From contig NZ_BMNT01000041.1 in NCBI RefSeq assembly GCF_014646695.1, forward strand, positions 38,304-86,582: a DNA stretch of 48,279 bases, given 5' to 3'. Each line of letters begins with the position of its first letter. Positions within the stretch are counted from its first letter, which is position 1. The notes below the pieces were generated by a model, which searched no databases, was not told the DNA's origin, and worked only from the letters and a program-made list of their open reading frames with translations. This document shows positions 9,905-19,132 of the stretch, piece by piece. Source of the stretch: Sphaerisporangium melleum. GTDB lineage: Bacteria; Actinomycetota; Actinomycetes; Streptosporangiales; Streptosporangiaceae. The position numbers and the translations under genes are program-made.

Positions 9905-10128
9905 TGCTGCAGCGTCTCCTTGATCAGGTCTAGGGATTCGTGTTGGGACGGCGCTTCTGGGCGAATCCCTTCGTATCTGAATGCTAGGGTCCGCACGGTT
10001 TCTGTCCAGTCGGTAACTTGCGCGTTCGAAGCCGCCTCAACGTAAGCAGTATCAGGAGTTCCCGGTACTTGTGCGATGGCGAATCCTCCCAGGAGCCCTG
10101 TCGCGGCGTAAGCACTATGAGGGAGGAC
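9892..10128 (-). pseudogene. C-terminal remnant of an XRE/DUF5753 regulator
   Basis: A 78-codon minus-strand frame reads VLPHSAYAATGLLGGF, then AYVEAAS, then TVRTLAFRYEGIRPEAPS, and ends with TGA. This matches the end of DUF5753 domains, which have the same VLP-SAG, YVE and helical tail elements in that order. An in-frame TAG (10131-10129) stands immediately before the conserved part, and upstream the frame reads only as antisense of the GNAT gene region. There is no start codon, helix-turn-helix or N-terminal 200 residues. The stop overlaps the first DUF397 start, as in intact pairs. I infer a deletion or replacement that joined the GNAT region to a beheaded regulator gene. Confidence 0.8.
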
Positions 10129-10197
10129 CTATTCCATATCTCGTGTCATTGGGACTTGGTATGGGTGCCGGAGTGTCGGCTGCGGTATAGGTGGGGC

Positions 10198-10725
10198 GTG
10201 ATCGAGTTGCGGGACTTCGTGGTGTCCGATGCCGTGTCGCTGGTCTCGTGGGTGGACGGGCCGGCGGAGCTGGTGATGTGGTCGGGGGCGACCGGGTTCA
10301 CCTGGCCGCTGGATGAGCGGCAGGTGCTGCGGTACGCCGCCGGGGCGCATGATCGGATGCGGGTCTGGACGGCGGTCGACCGGGACGACCCCGGCAAGCC
10401 GCTCGCGCACGCCTCGATGATGCTGGACGCCCCGGGGTGGACGGCCCGGCTCGGGCGGGTGCTGGTGGCGCCCGGAGCCAGAGGGTGCGGGGTGGGGGAG
10501 GCGCTGGTCGGGGCCGTCCAGCGGGTCGCCTTCGATGAGATGGGCGTGCATCGTGTGTCGCTCGGGGTGTTCACCCACAACGCCACCGCCGTGCGACTCT
10601 ACGAGCGGCTCGGGTTCGTCCGGGAAGGCACACTCCGCGAGGTCGCGACGGCGAACGGCGTGTGGTGGTCCTCGTTCGAGATGAGCATCCTCGCCGATGA
10701 ATGGCGGTCCCGGCCGGCGTCCTGA
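10198..10725 (+). CDS. GNAT family N-acetyltransferase
   Basis: A 175-residue acetyl-CoA-dependent acetyltransferase of the RimJ/RimL-like group. VLVAPGARGCGVGEALV is the acetyl-CoA pyrophosphate-binding motif A. VHRVSLGVFTHNATAVRLYERLGFVREG is the motif B region, with the typical N-x-x-A-x-x-x-Y-E-x-x-GF element. The acceptor is unknown. GTG at 10198 is chosen because AGGTGGGG lies just upstream; a longer in-frame extension to 10018 crosses the regulator remnant on the other strand and looks non-coding. The gene converges on an SDR gene. Confidence 0.9.
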   Translation: MIELRDFVVSDAVSLVSWVDGPAELVMWSGATGFTWPLDERQVLRYAAGAHDRMRVWTAVDRDDPGKPLAHASMMLDAPGWTARLGRVLVAPGARGCGVGEALVGAVQRVAFDEMGVHRVSLGVFTHNATAVRLYERLGFVREGTLREVATANGVWWSSFEMSILADEWRSRPAS

Positions 10726-10823
10726 TCGAAGCCGGTCACCGGGGCGAGCCGTTCACTCAGAACCGGTGGGCGGGGCTGGGCCCGCGGGTTCGGATGCGAG
10801 ATGGACCGTCGAGGTGCGGCCGG

Positions 10824-11741
10824 TCAGGCCGACGGGGTGTGGAAGTAGTGGCCCTTTTCGAGGTCGTCGATGAGACCCGGCTGCGTCGGCTGCCAGCCCA
10901 GCAGCTCACGGGTCAGCGTGCTGGACGCCGGGCTGTCCATCGCGACGGGGCCGCCCAGCCAGCCGAAGTGCTCGCCCGCCTTCTCCAGGGGGATCGAGGC
11001 CACCGGGACGTCCAGGTGGCGGCCGATCACCTCGGCGATGGCGCGCATCGGTACGCCCTCCTCGGCGACCGCGTGCAGCATCGACCCCGCCGGGGCCTGC
11101 TCCAAGGCGAGGCGGAACAGGTGCGCCGCGTCGAGCCGGTGTACGGCCGTCCAGCGGTTGGACCCGTCGTCCACGTACCCGGAGACGCCCTTGGCGCGGG
11201 CGATGCCGACCAGCATCGGGACGAAGCCGTAGTCGCCTTCGCCGTGCACGGTCGGGGCCAGTCGCATGACGCACGAGCGGACGCCGCGAGAGGCCAGGGA
11301 GAGCGTCAGCCGTCCGGTGGCCGACCGGTCGCCTGACGCCGACGGGTCGGGAGTCGCCCCGTCCTGTTCGGTCGCCACCCGTCCCAGCGCGAGGCCGAGG
11401 GTTCCGGAGGCGATGACGAGCGGACGGCCCGAGCCTGCGAGGGCCTCGCCGAACATCTCGACGACGCGGCGGTCGGCGTCGGTGGCCTCCTGGAAGCCGC
11501 CGGAGAAGGCGATGTCGTGCTTGAACGCGAGGTGGATCACTCCGTCCGCGGCGGCGGCGGCAGCGGCCAGGCCGTCCAGATCGTCGAGAGTGCCGCGCTG
11601 CACCTCTGCTCCGGCCGCGGCCAGGGCGGCGGCCGAGGCGTCCGAGCGGGCCAGTCCGACGACCTGATGCCCTGCGGCGATGAGCTCGGGAACGACGGCG
11701 GAGCCGATCCAGCCGGAGGCGCCGGTGACGAAAACGCGCAT
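10824..11741 (-). CDS. SDR family NAD(P)-dependent oxidoreductase
   Basis: A 305-residue extended or atypical short-chain dehydrogenase. It starts with the Rossmann loop VTGASGWIGSAVVPEL, followed by VVGLARSD at the end of strand beta-2, then VIHLAFKHD and RLAPTVHGEGDYGF. It most resembles the NAD-dependent epimerase/NmrA-like group that actinobacteria place opposite TetR repressors. The substrate is unknown. ATG at 11741 follows AAAGG. A TetR gene is transcribed divergently, and two palindromes lie in the 134-base gap, so repression by that TetR is likely. Confidence 0.9.
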   Translation of the reverse strand: MRVFVTGASGWIGSAVVPELIAAGHQVVGLARSDASAAALAAAGAEVQRGTLDDLDGLAAAAAAADGVIHLAFKHDIAFSGGFQEATDADRRVVEMFGEALAGSGRPLVIASGTLGLALGRVATEQDGATPDPSASGDRSATGRLTLSLASRGVRSCVMRLAPTVHGEGDYGFVPMLVGIARAKGVSGYVDDGSNRWTAVHRLDAAHLFRLALEQAPAGSMLHAVAEEGVPMRAIAEVIGRHLDVPVASIPLEKAGEHFGWLGGPVAMDSPASSTLTRELLGWQPTQPGLIDDLEKGHYFHTPSA

Positions 11742-11797
11742 GGGAAACCTTTCGGATACGTCGATGCCCTCAGCGCAGAATGTGCGCGCAGGGTCCT

Positions 11798-11820
11798 GCG
11801 ATGTCAGTGTCTGACATCGC
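11798..11820. promoter_or_regulatory. TetR operator O1, perfect 10-bp inverted repeat
   Basis: Perfect arms GCGATGTCAG and CTGACATCGC flank the triplet TGT. It lies 57 bases upstream of the SDR start. Its half-site ATGTCAG recurs in the second palindrome. Placement between divergent SDR and TetR genes marks it as the likely repressor site controlling the SDR promoter. Confidence 0.75.
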
Positions 11821-11839
11821 CGAGTTCGAGCATAGCTCG

Positions 11840-11860
11840 TGATGTCAGTTGCTGTCATCA
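11840..11860. promoter_or_regulatory. TetR operator O2, near-perfect inverted repeat
   Basis: Arms TGATGTCAG and CTGTCATCA surround a TTG centre, with one mismatch between arms. Its centre is 41 bases from the O1 centre, about four helical turns, so both dimers would sit on the same face of the DNA. It lies 15 bases upstream of the TetR start, fitting autorepression. Confidence 0.7.
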
Positions 11861-11875
11861 ACTACGATTGGGCCC

Positions 11876-12469
11876 ATGGGTCGATGGGAGCCGGGCGCGC
11901 GCGGGCGGCTGGAGCGGGCGGCGCTGGAGCTCTACAGCGAGCGCGGGTTCGAACAGGCCACTGTCGCGGAGATCGCCGCGCGGGCGGGGGTGACGGAGCG
12001 GACGTTCTTCCGGCACTTCGCCGACAAGCGCGAGGTGCTCTTCGGCGGATCGGGTGCCCTGCAGGAACTGTTCGTCAGCACCGTCGCCGAGGCTCCCGAG
12101 TCCGCGACGCCGATGGAGGCGATCGCCGCCGCCGTCGAAGTCGCCGGCGGGCTGCTCCAGGAACGCCGCGAATTCGCCCGTCGGCGGCACGCCGTCATCA
12201 TCGCCAATCCCGGACTCCGGGAGCGTGAGCTGATCAAGCTCGTCTCACTCGCGGCGGCGCTCGCGGACGCGTTGCGCGAACGCGGCGTCGCGGACCCGGC
12301 CGCGAGCCTGGCCGCCGAGGCGGGCATCGCCGTCTTCAGGGTCGCGTTCGAACGCTGGGTCGGCGAACCCGGCCAGTCCGGATCGCCGGACCTCTCGGAC
12401 GTACCGGACCTCCCGAAGATCATCAGGGAGTCATTCGACGAACTGAAGGCCGTGACCGCCGGCAAATGA
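11876..12469 (+). CDS. TetR family transcriptional regulator
   Basis: A 197-residue repressor. The helix-turn-helix reads ATVAEIAARAGVTERTFFRHF (about residues 29-49), followed by DKREVLFGG, a canonical TetR N-terminus. The C-terminal helical ligand domain is unremarkable and ends in a Ser/Asp/Pro-rich loop before the last helix. ATG at 11876 is favoured over an upstream TTG because it begins just before the first conserved helix and keeps operator O2 outside the coding region. It is divergent from the SDR gene and probably controls it and itself through O1 and O2. Confidence 0.92.
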   Translation: MGRWEPGARGRLERAALELYSERGFEQATVAEIAARAGVTERTFFRHFADKREVLFGGSGALQELFVSTVAEAPESATPMEAIAAAVEVAGGLLQERREFARRRHAVIIANPGLRERELIKLVSLAAALADALRERGVADPAASLAAEAGIAVFRVAFERWVGEPGQSGSPDLSDVPDLPKIIRESFDELKAVTAGK

Positions 12470-12669
12470 TCGTCGGCGGCGGGCAGGACGGCGAAGGCGG
12501 GTAACAGCGAGGCCGCAGACCGGAGAGATCCGGTATCCGCTGGTGCCCCGGTACCCGAGAGACCTTAGGCGAAGTCATGAGGGGCCGTTGGCCGATACCT
12601 CGGCTTTCCCGAGGCGTACCAGACAGGCTTCGCACGGGTCGTACGCGGACCACGCCTACCGGAGGCCGA

Positions 12670-15600
12670 TCAGGCGGGAGCGTCACGGAGCGAGGGCGGC
12701 TCCTTGATCCGGCCGTCGGCGCCGAGCAGGCGGGCAAGGGCTTGGACGGCACGGAATCTGCTCGTGCCGTCGTCCGAGGATGCGACGACGAGAGCCTGAA
12801 CGGCCGTTACGGCGGCTTGCTGATGCGGCGTGCCCAGTTCGGCGAGGCCTTCGGCGATCGTGAGACGCCGGTCGGCGGGGAGTCCGGGGTCGTTCAGCAG
12901 CCTTCGCGCGTGATCGACGGCGGTTCTGCGGTGCGACGGGCGCAGGGCGGCCAGGGCCAAGGCCGTGACGGCACGCTCGTACTGGTCCGTGGTCGTGTCG
13001 TCGGCCAACATCTGGAGGAGCCGTATGGCGCCGTCCCGGTGACCGGATCCCAGGTCGGCCAGTGCCTGTGCCGCGTGACGGCGTTCTTCCGGGTGCACAG
13101 ATTCGGCGGCGGCGATTTCGTGCAGGAGTTCGGCGGCCTGGCCCCGGTGTCCGAGATGGTGGCGGGCCAGGACTTCTGCGGCCGTGCGGCGCAGCGGTAC
13201 CGGGTTGGCGGGGTCCGCAGCCTCCCGGGCGAGCGTCTCCGCGGCCTCGTCTCGCAGGGACGTGGTCGGGGTGATGGTGGCCAAGGAGTCCAGGGCCAGA
13301 GCGCGGTGCGCGCCGCTGACCGCCGGGTCGGCGGACAACCCGCGCAGTGCTCGTACGGCCTCCTCGCGCCGCTCGTCGCCCAGCATCGCGAGGGCGAGCG
13401 CGGCCTGTCGCCGTACGCCCGCGTCGGCGTCCGGCTCCTCGGCCAGGTCGCGAAGCATGCGGGCCAATACGTCGCGGTCTTCTTCCTGCTCGGTGAGGAC
13501 GGCGAGAGTGGACCAGCGGTCGTCGTCCCCGGCTTGCCGGTCGGTGGCCATGGACTGCAGTGCCCGGATTCCCACCGGGCGTGCCTCAGGTCCCAGGACG
13601 AGGAGAATGCCGGCGGCGTGGCGGCGCTGGTCGCCGGGGACTCCCTTGTCCTCGGCGATGCGCTGTAGCACGGCGACCGCCTGCTGCCGGTCGCCGTCCT
13701 CAGTGGACAGGTGAGCCATGGCCATGGCGGCCTCTCCCCGTTCCCAGGGGTCGGCGGCGGCGTCGGCGGCGATGGCCTGGAAGCACTGCACGGCGTGCGC
13801 ACGGTTTCCGGGGCCGAGCCGGGCGAGCGTTTCGGCGGCCTGACGGCGTTCCCAGGCTCGTACGCCGGGATCGGCCGCGATCATGCCGAGCAGCCGTGCC
13901 CCGCGTTCTGTGTGGATGTAGCTGAGGCGTAGCAGCGTGATGGCGGCCTGGATCCGTTCGTGGTCCGCGCGGGTGGTGCTCTCCGCCAGCCGGGTGAGCA
14001 GCTCGACGGCGTCGAAATGGCAGGCGTCACTTACATCCGCCATGGCGGCGATGGCCAGTGCCCGTGGCAGTTCGCCGTCGGCTCCGTCCTTCTCTTTGCG
14101 GAACCGTTCCATCGCCTCGCACGCGAGTCGGCGGGCGTCCGGCCCCAGCGCCGCCAGGGACTCGATGGCCCACAGCCGGTTCCACGCGTCCACGTCGCGG
14201 TCCTCGGCGAGGCGGTGCAGGGCCGTTATCGCGATCTTCTGCGTCTCGGGTACCGGCAGCCGGCCGAGGTACTCCGCACACCATCGGCGGACGAACACAT
14301 CGGCGCTCGCGTCCACGGCCAGCTCGCCGAGAACGCGGAACGCGCGGACCTGCGCGGTGGGACCCAGCTCGGCGAGGGCCAGTGCGGCTTCCAGGCGCTC
14401 TTCCGGATCATGGATGGAACCAGTGACCAGTTCACCCAGTACCCTGGCCCCTTGATCACGCTCGTCGCCGCCCAGCCCGGCAAGGTCACGAGCCGCCGTC
14501 CAGCGCACGCTCACATCCACCAGTGGGTCGGCGGCCAGGTCGGTCAAGACGGCGGCACCCCGAATCCTGTGCTCGCCGCCCAGCCTCGCCAGGTCCAGCG
14601 CCGCCCGCCTTCGCACGTCCGGTTCCAGAACCGCTTCCTCGGAGCTGCGGGTGGCCGGCCGGTACAGCAACTCCGCGCCCCGCTCCAGCTCTTCACCGCC
14701 GAGGTTGGTCAGCGACCGTGCCGCCTCCATTCGTTCGTTCGCATCAATGCCGAGATCGGTGGCCAGCCGGCACAGAATCTCCGCCCCGCGCCGACGATGC
14801 GTACCGCCCAGCTTCGCCAGCTCGTACGCACTCTCACCACGGCCAGCAGATGCGACGAGCGGGTCTGCGGCGTGCCGGTGCAGTAGTTCGGCGATTGTGT
14901 CCATCTGCGCGGGTTCGATACGGGCGACGCAGGCCAGGATGAACGGCCGGAGATGGACGTGCGGAGCGGTGGCCTCGGCCATCCCGAGGAGGATCGCGAC
15001 CGCTCGTGCCCGGTGTTCCTCGCCGATATGCGCGATGTCTTCGAGGCAATCTTTGCGGTGCATGGCGGGCACGGACGGGTCGGTGGCGAGACGGTACTGG
15101 AGGGCGAGCGCCAAGCGGCTGCGTTCGGCGCCCATGACCCGCAGTTCATTGAGGACGTTGACCCTGTACCAGAAATCCGCGGAGACATCGCTGATAATTT
15201 GGTCCCCGACCTCGGCGCAACGGTCGGCGGTGACCTCGGCCGAGAAGACGGAGCCGCTCGAGGTGAACCATCTCACTGAGGAGTCGATGGTGGGGTCGGT
15301 GATCAACTCCTCGCTGATCGCGACGGCGTGCTTTCGATACTCGCCACCCAGGCTGAGCAGCTTGTCCGCCGCAGTGCGGCGGTCCTCGGAGTGCAGATGG
15401 TCGGCCGCTACGGCCACGTACAGGTCCGCCGCCTGACCGATGTGGCGCGAGCCCAGGTCCGTCAGCGTCTCGGCGGCCTGTAGCCGAGCCTCGGTACTGG
15501 CTGTGGGAGCGCCGGCGACGCGGTGCAGTAAGCCGGCGGCCACTGGTGCGGTGTCGGGGTTGAGCGCGGCCAATGTCGTCGCGGCCAGTGCCTGTTCTGT

Positions 15601-18600
15601 GGAGGACGCGAGGGGGTGCTCTCGCAGCGCCTCGAAGATCTCAAGTACCTGCCTATGGTGCTCGCTTCCCAGGTTGGCGAGTGTCTTCGCTGCCGAATGG
15701 CGTGTTTCGACTGGGATGACGTGGCCGGTGGCGAGTCGCAGCAGCGCATCGGCGGCTAGGGAACGGTGGTCCCCGCCCAGTCGGGCGAGCAGGACGGCCA
15801 TGTTCCTGAGGTCCCCCGCGCTGACGCGCGCGTCCTGGACGAGCACGTGCAGCGCGTCGGCGCCTATGGCCCGGTAACCGGGACCCAGATTGAGTAGTGC
15901 CTTCGCCGCGTGCCAGCGAACGGAGGAAGGGAATGGGGTGTCAGGCCTGGTAGCCAGAGCGAACAGGATGTTCGCTGCGGTCGCGCGATGTGGCTCACCG
16001 AGCTCCGCCAGCTCGACCGTGATCAAGCGTCGGCCTCCGAAGTACGAGCTGACGTCGGTGGCCGCTTGGACGACGGCCTCGGCCGCCGCGGAACGGTGGC
16101 ATGGTTCGATCTTCGCGAGCGCCACCAACGCGTACGCGCGTTCCACCGGATCGTTCACCAGATCCTCGGCCAGCCGGTCCAGCAGGCGTACGGCTTCCTC
16201 CCTGTAGGGTCCGCCGAGTTCATACAGCTTCTCCACGGCTTCTGGCCGGTTCCAGCCTCCGACCGTGGCGTCCGCGGCGATGTTGCGCAGGACGGCGGCG
16301 GCGCGCGTTCGATGTTCAGCGCCGCACTTGGCCAAATCCTCCGTGGCGTCGATTCGGTACCAGGGGTGGATCATGGAATCGGTCGCCAGCCGATGGAAGA
16401 CCAGGCCGGCCCGCGCCCGGTGTTCCGCACCGAGCCCGGCAAGGCCCCGTGCCGCCGCCATGCGGTCGTCTCGCTCGGCCTCGACGTTCTCAGCGAACTC
16501 CTGGAGGATGCGTGCGGCCTGGGCGCGATGGGTGTCGCCGAACCGGGCGAGGACGGTGGCGGCGGCGCAGCGGGTGCTCATCGGGTGGTCGGCAGTGGTG
16601 AACGATCGCAGCAGGGAAGGGCCGTCCCGGCGTGCTCGCTCGGATCGTTCCCGCAGCGCGTCGATGATCGCGATCCGGTTCTCGGTTCCGAGTGAGGGGT
16701 CGGTCAGAAAACCTTCCAAGCGCTCACGTACCAGTGCGTGACGGGTGAGAGCGGAGACACGGTCGAGGTCGGCGGAGGCGTCCGTGCGCACCTTGTCCTC
16801 AAGGCGGACCAGGTATGCGCTGAGCTGGCCCTCTGAGGTGGGGGCGCCTGCTTCGATGAGCTTGTCGGCGCGGGTGCGTTGGTCCAGGGTGCCGTGTTGC
16901 AGGGCGTCGAGCAGGCCTGTTCCTTCTCCTGCCAGGTGGAGGTAGTGGAGCACCACGCGCTCGGTGGCCTCGTCGTCGAGGAGCAGGGCGGTCATCAGCT
17001 CCTCCCATGGCGGCTCGCCGGGGCGGAAGTCGCGGGGAAGGGTCTTGGCGCGGGCGGTGGCGGCCAGGTGTTCGGCAAAGGTGTGGTGCAGGAAACGCAG
17101 GCGGGTACGGCTCCGGGTCAGTACGCCGGTCTGCGCCAGCCACTCGGCCAGGGTGCTCTCCCAGTCGAACGGCAGTCGCGCGGGCAGCGGAGCGTGGTCG
17201 GCCAGGAAACGCTGAGCGACCTCCAGCAGCGGGGTCTCGGTGGTGGTGTAGGCGGTGGCCAGTTCCTCCAGCAGTTCGGCGCGGTGCGCGTACAGCCAGT
17301 CGGCGAGGGCCGGGCCGCCGGTCACCTCTTTCAGGACGGCCAAGGTCGAGGAGTCCGCCTCGGCGCGAGCCTGGGCGTACCGGCCGATGTACTCCTCGTA
17401 CAGCTCGTAGCGGCCGGAAGGAAGGGGGCGGTCGCGCCGCGACTGGTGGATGTTGGCGGCGACCGTGGCCAGCAGTGGCACGACCAGCACCTCCTCCAGT
17501 CCGGCCAGCCGCACCTGCCGCAGGAACTCCTCCGCCGCCGCGTTCCCCGACGGCGTGCCGTCCGGGTCGAACCAGTTCCGGGCGAATTGCACGAGGGCTT
17601 CCTGGTCGAACGGTTGCAGCTCGTACATGCCGACCCGTGGCCCGCGCAGCCGGTCGACCTCGCCGGGGGAGAGCGGGCGGGTCGTGACCAGGAACCTCGC
17701 CGGGCCCTCGCTGTCCGGGATGCGTGCGGCGAGCGCGGTCAGCAGCCGTTCGCGGTCGTCCTGGTCGGGGATCTCGTCCAGGGCGTCCACCACGACCAGC
17801 CAGCGCCGTCCGTCGATCCGGTGGCCGAACAGGTCGGCCGGCACCTCGCCGTCGGGGCGGCCGTACTCGGCGGCGACCGCCGTTCGCAACGCCTCCGGCC
17901 AGCTCCGGTCGAGGTGCGTGGCCAATACGCGGGCGGGCAGCATGATCGGCACCAGCATGTCGTCCCGCCGGACGGCTCCGGCGGCCGTGCGCGCGTCCGT
18001 CGATAACGTGGCCGCGTCGTTCTGTGTCGTGGCGGTGTCGTTCGGCGTCGTGGGCGTCTCCCGCGCCGCTCCGGCCGGGGCCAGCCTGGCAAGGGGCGCG
18101 TCCTTCGTAGCGGTCTCGGCGTCCTTGAGGACGCTCTTGGCGAAGTGGCGGGTCAGCATCCTGCCGAGGGTGGTCTTGCCGAGTCCCGCCGCGCCCTCGA
18201 TCACCAGATGGTCGTGCTGCTCGAAGACCTGCTCGAAGGGCTGTGCCAGTCCGGTCGCGGGCCGCCGTTCCTCCAGCACGAGCTCGTCGTCGTCCTCGTC
18301 CCAGCGCCTGCGCGGCTCGGGGGCGGCGGCGACGCTCTGCCGCACGTACACATCGGACAGCGGGAAGCGTCCGCGGATGCCGCGTAGCGGGTAGGGCAGG
18401 TCGTCGGTCACCTGGCACATCATCCGCAGGACACCGGAGAGTTGCGGCGGCAGGGGAGTGGCTCGTGCGTCATCGACGGTGTGCGTGCCGTCACCAGGAC
18501 GGGGCCGGTGCCCGGTGGCCGTGATCGGGAGGGATGGCCAGTACCGGGCCAGGACCGCGACCGGGAGCATCCAGGCGACCTTCGCCGCCTCATCACGGTC

Positions 18601-19131
18601 CTCGGTGACCGCGATGCCGAGAACGTGACCGGTGTCGTCGCTCTCGACGCCGGCGCCGCTGAACCCGCGCTCGATGCGTTTGCCGGTGGTGCGGGAGGCG
18701 TCGAGCTGGACCCAGCCGGGACCGCTGGGGTCGCCGACCTCGTACGCCACGGCCCAGACCCCGGTGTCGACGCCGCGCGGGTAGCCGTAGGCGCGTATGC
18801 GGGTGCCGCGCGCCACGTGGTCGGACAGTACGGCGGGCGCGGTGCCGGCGGGTGGTGGTGTGGCGAGTCTCAGGACGGCGACGTCCCCTCGCTCGTCGTC
18901 CTCGATGGGGAACCATCCGCCGTCCGCGACCGTGGCCGGGAGGCGGGCTCCGCCGGCGTCGATCGGGAAGTCGACCTCGATCGGCGCGGCCGGGAGAGAG
19001 CGTTCGGCCGTGTCTCTGCCGAGGGCGGCGTTCACGACGTGCGCGCAGGTCAGGATGTGCCGGTCGTCGATGAGGACGCCCGCGCCGCACGCCGCGCCGG
19101 CGCCGTGGACGCGGACCGACCAGGGGCGCAT
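12670..19131 (-). CDS. Trypsin-NACHT-helical repeat conflict protein (2153 aa)
   Basis: A giant three-part protein. Residues 1-200 are a trypsin-like serine protease with all three catalytic residues: His31 in LTCAHVV, Asp83 in GDVAVLRL and Ser158 in ERGFSGAG. Residues about 300-700 are a NACHT-type STAND ATPase with Walker A GAAGLGKTT (313-321), Walker B LVVVDALDE (445-453), LVTTRPLS, and the FLHHTFAEHLAA element near 680. A Thr/Ala-rich low-complexity insert lies at about 340-388. From about 800 to the end run roughly 30-35 HEAT-like units of about 40 residues with a LGxxHRxxAxxxLxxLAxD pattern, a likely sensor surface. There is no signal peptide, so it should act in the cytosol. Its start is one base after the trypsin-co-occurring gene stop. 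By analogy with bacterial NACHT and STAND immunity proteins it probably cleaves a target after sensing an invader; that is inference. Confidence 0.88.
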   Translation of the reverse strand: MRPWSVRVHGAGAACGAGVLIDDRHILTCAHVVNAALGRDTAERSLPAAPIEVDFPIDAGGARLPATVADGGWFPIEDDERGDVAVLRLATPPPAGTAPAVLSDHVARGTRIRAYGYPRGVDTGVWAVAYEVGDPSGPGWVQLDASRTTGKRIERGFSGAGVESDDTGHVLGIAVTEDRDEAAKVAWMLPVAVLARYWPSLPITATGHRPRPGDGTHTVDDARATPLPPQLSGVLRMMCQVTDDLPYPLRGIRGRFPLSDVYVRQSVAAAPEPRRRWDEDDDELVLEERRPATGLAQPFEQVFEQHDHLVIEGAAGLGKTTLGRMLTRHFAKSVLKDAETATKDAPLARLAPAGAARETPTTPNDTATTQNDAATLSTDARTAAGAVRRDDMLVPIMLPARVLATHLDRSWPEALRTAVAAEYGRPDGEVPADLFGHRIDGRRWLVVVDALDEIPDQDDRERLLTALAARIPDSEGPARFLVTTRPLSPGEVDRLRGPRVGMYELQPFDQEALVQFARNWFDPDGTPSGNAAAEEFLRQVRLAGLEEVLVVPLLATVAANIHQSRRDRPLPSGRYELYEEYIGRYAQARAEADSSTLAVLKEVTGGPALADWLYAHRAELLEELATAYTTTETPLLEVAQRFLADHAPLPARLPFDWESTLAEWLAQTGVLTRSRTRLRFLHHTFAEHLAATARAKTLPRDFRPGEPPWEELMTALLLDDEATERVVLHYLHLAGEGTGLLDALQHGTLDQRTRADKLIEAGAPTSEGQLSAYLVRLEDKVRTDASADLDRVSALTRHALVRERLEGFLTDPSLGTENRIAIIDALRERSERARRDGPSLLRSFTTADHPMSTRCAAATVLARFGDTHRAQAARILQEFAENVEAERDDRMAAARGLAGLGAEHRARAGLVFHRLATDSMIHPWYRIDATEDLAKCGAEHRTRAAAVLRNIAADATVGGWNRPEAVEKLYELGGPYREEAVRLLDRLAEDLVNDPVERAYALVALAKIEPCHRSAAAEAVVQAATDVSSYFGGRRLITVELAELGEPHRATAANILFALATRPDTPFPSSVRWHAAKALLNLGPGYRAIGADALHVLVQDARVSAGDLRNMAVLLARLGGDHRSLAADALLRLATGHVIPVETRHSAAKTLANLGSEHHRQVLEIFEALREHPLASSTEQALAATTLAALNPDTAPVAAGLLHRVAGAPTASTEARLQAAETLTDLGSRHIGQAADLYVAVAADHLHSEDRRTAADKLLSLGGEYRKHAVAISEELITDPTIDSSVRWFTSSGSVFSAEVTADRCAEVGDQIISDVSADFWYRVNVLNELRVMGAERSRLALALQYRLATDPSVPAMHRKDCLEDIAHIGEEHRARAVAILLGMAEATAPHVHLRPFILACVARIEPAQMDTIAELLHRHAADPLVASAGRGESAYELAKLGGTHRRRGAEILCRLATDLGIDANERMEAARSLTNLGGEELERGAELLYRPATRSSEEAVLEPDVRRRAALDLARLGGEHRIRGAAVLTDLAADPLVDVSVRWTAARDLAGLGGDERDQGARVLGELVTGSIHDPEERLEAALALAELGPTAQVRAFRVLGELAVDASADVFVRRWCAEYLGRLPVPETQKIAITALHRLAEDRDVDAWNRLWAIESLAALGPDARRLACEAMERFRKEKDGADGELPRALAIAAMADVSDACHFDAVELLTRLAESTTRADHERIQAAITLLRLSYIHTERGARLLGMIAADPGVRAWERRQAAETLARLGPGNRAHAVQCFQAIAADAAADPWERGEAAMAMAHLSTEDGDRQQAVAVLQRIAEDKGVPGDQRRHAAGILLVLGPEARPVGIRALQSMATDRQAGDDDRWSTLAVLTEQEEDRDVLARMLRDLAEEPDADAGVRRQAALALAMLGDERREEAVRALRGLSADPAVSGAHRALALDSLATITPTTSLRDEAAETLAREAADPANPVPLRRTAAEVLARHHLGHRGQAAELLHEIAAAESVHPEERRHAAQALADLGSGHRDGAIRLLQMLADDTTTDQYERAVTALALAALRPSHRRTAVDHARRLLNDPGLPADRRLTIAEGLAELGTPHQQAAVTAVQALVVASSDDGTSRFRAVQALARLLGADGRIKEPPSLRDAPA

Positions 19132-19132
19132 G

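Noticed and set aside
10018-10197. N-terminal extension of the GNAT gene
   Set aside because: It overlaps the DUF5753 regulator remnant on the other strand and lacks conserved residues; GTG at 10198 has a ribosome site and begins the fold.
12598-12614. CCTCGG/CCGAGG hairpin beyond the NACHT gene stop as its terminator
   Set aside because: Only six base pairs with a 5-base loop; too weak to separate from chance in this GC-rich DNA.
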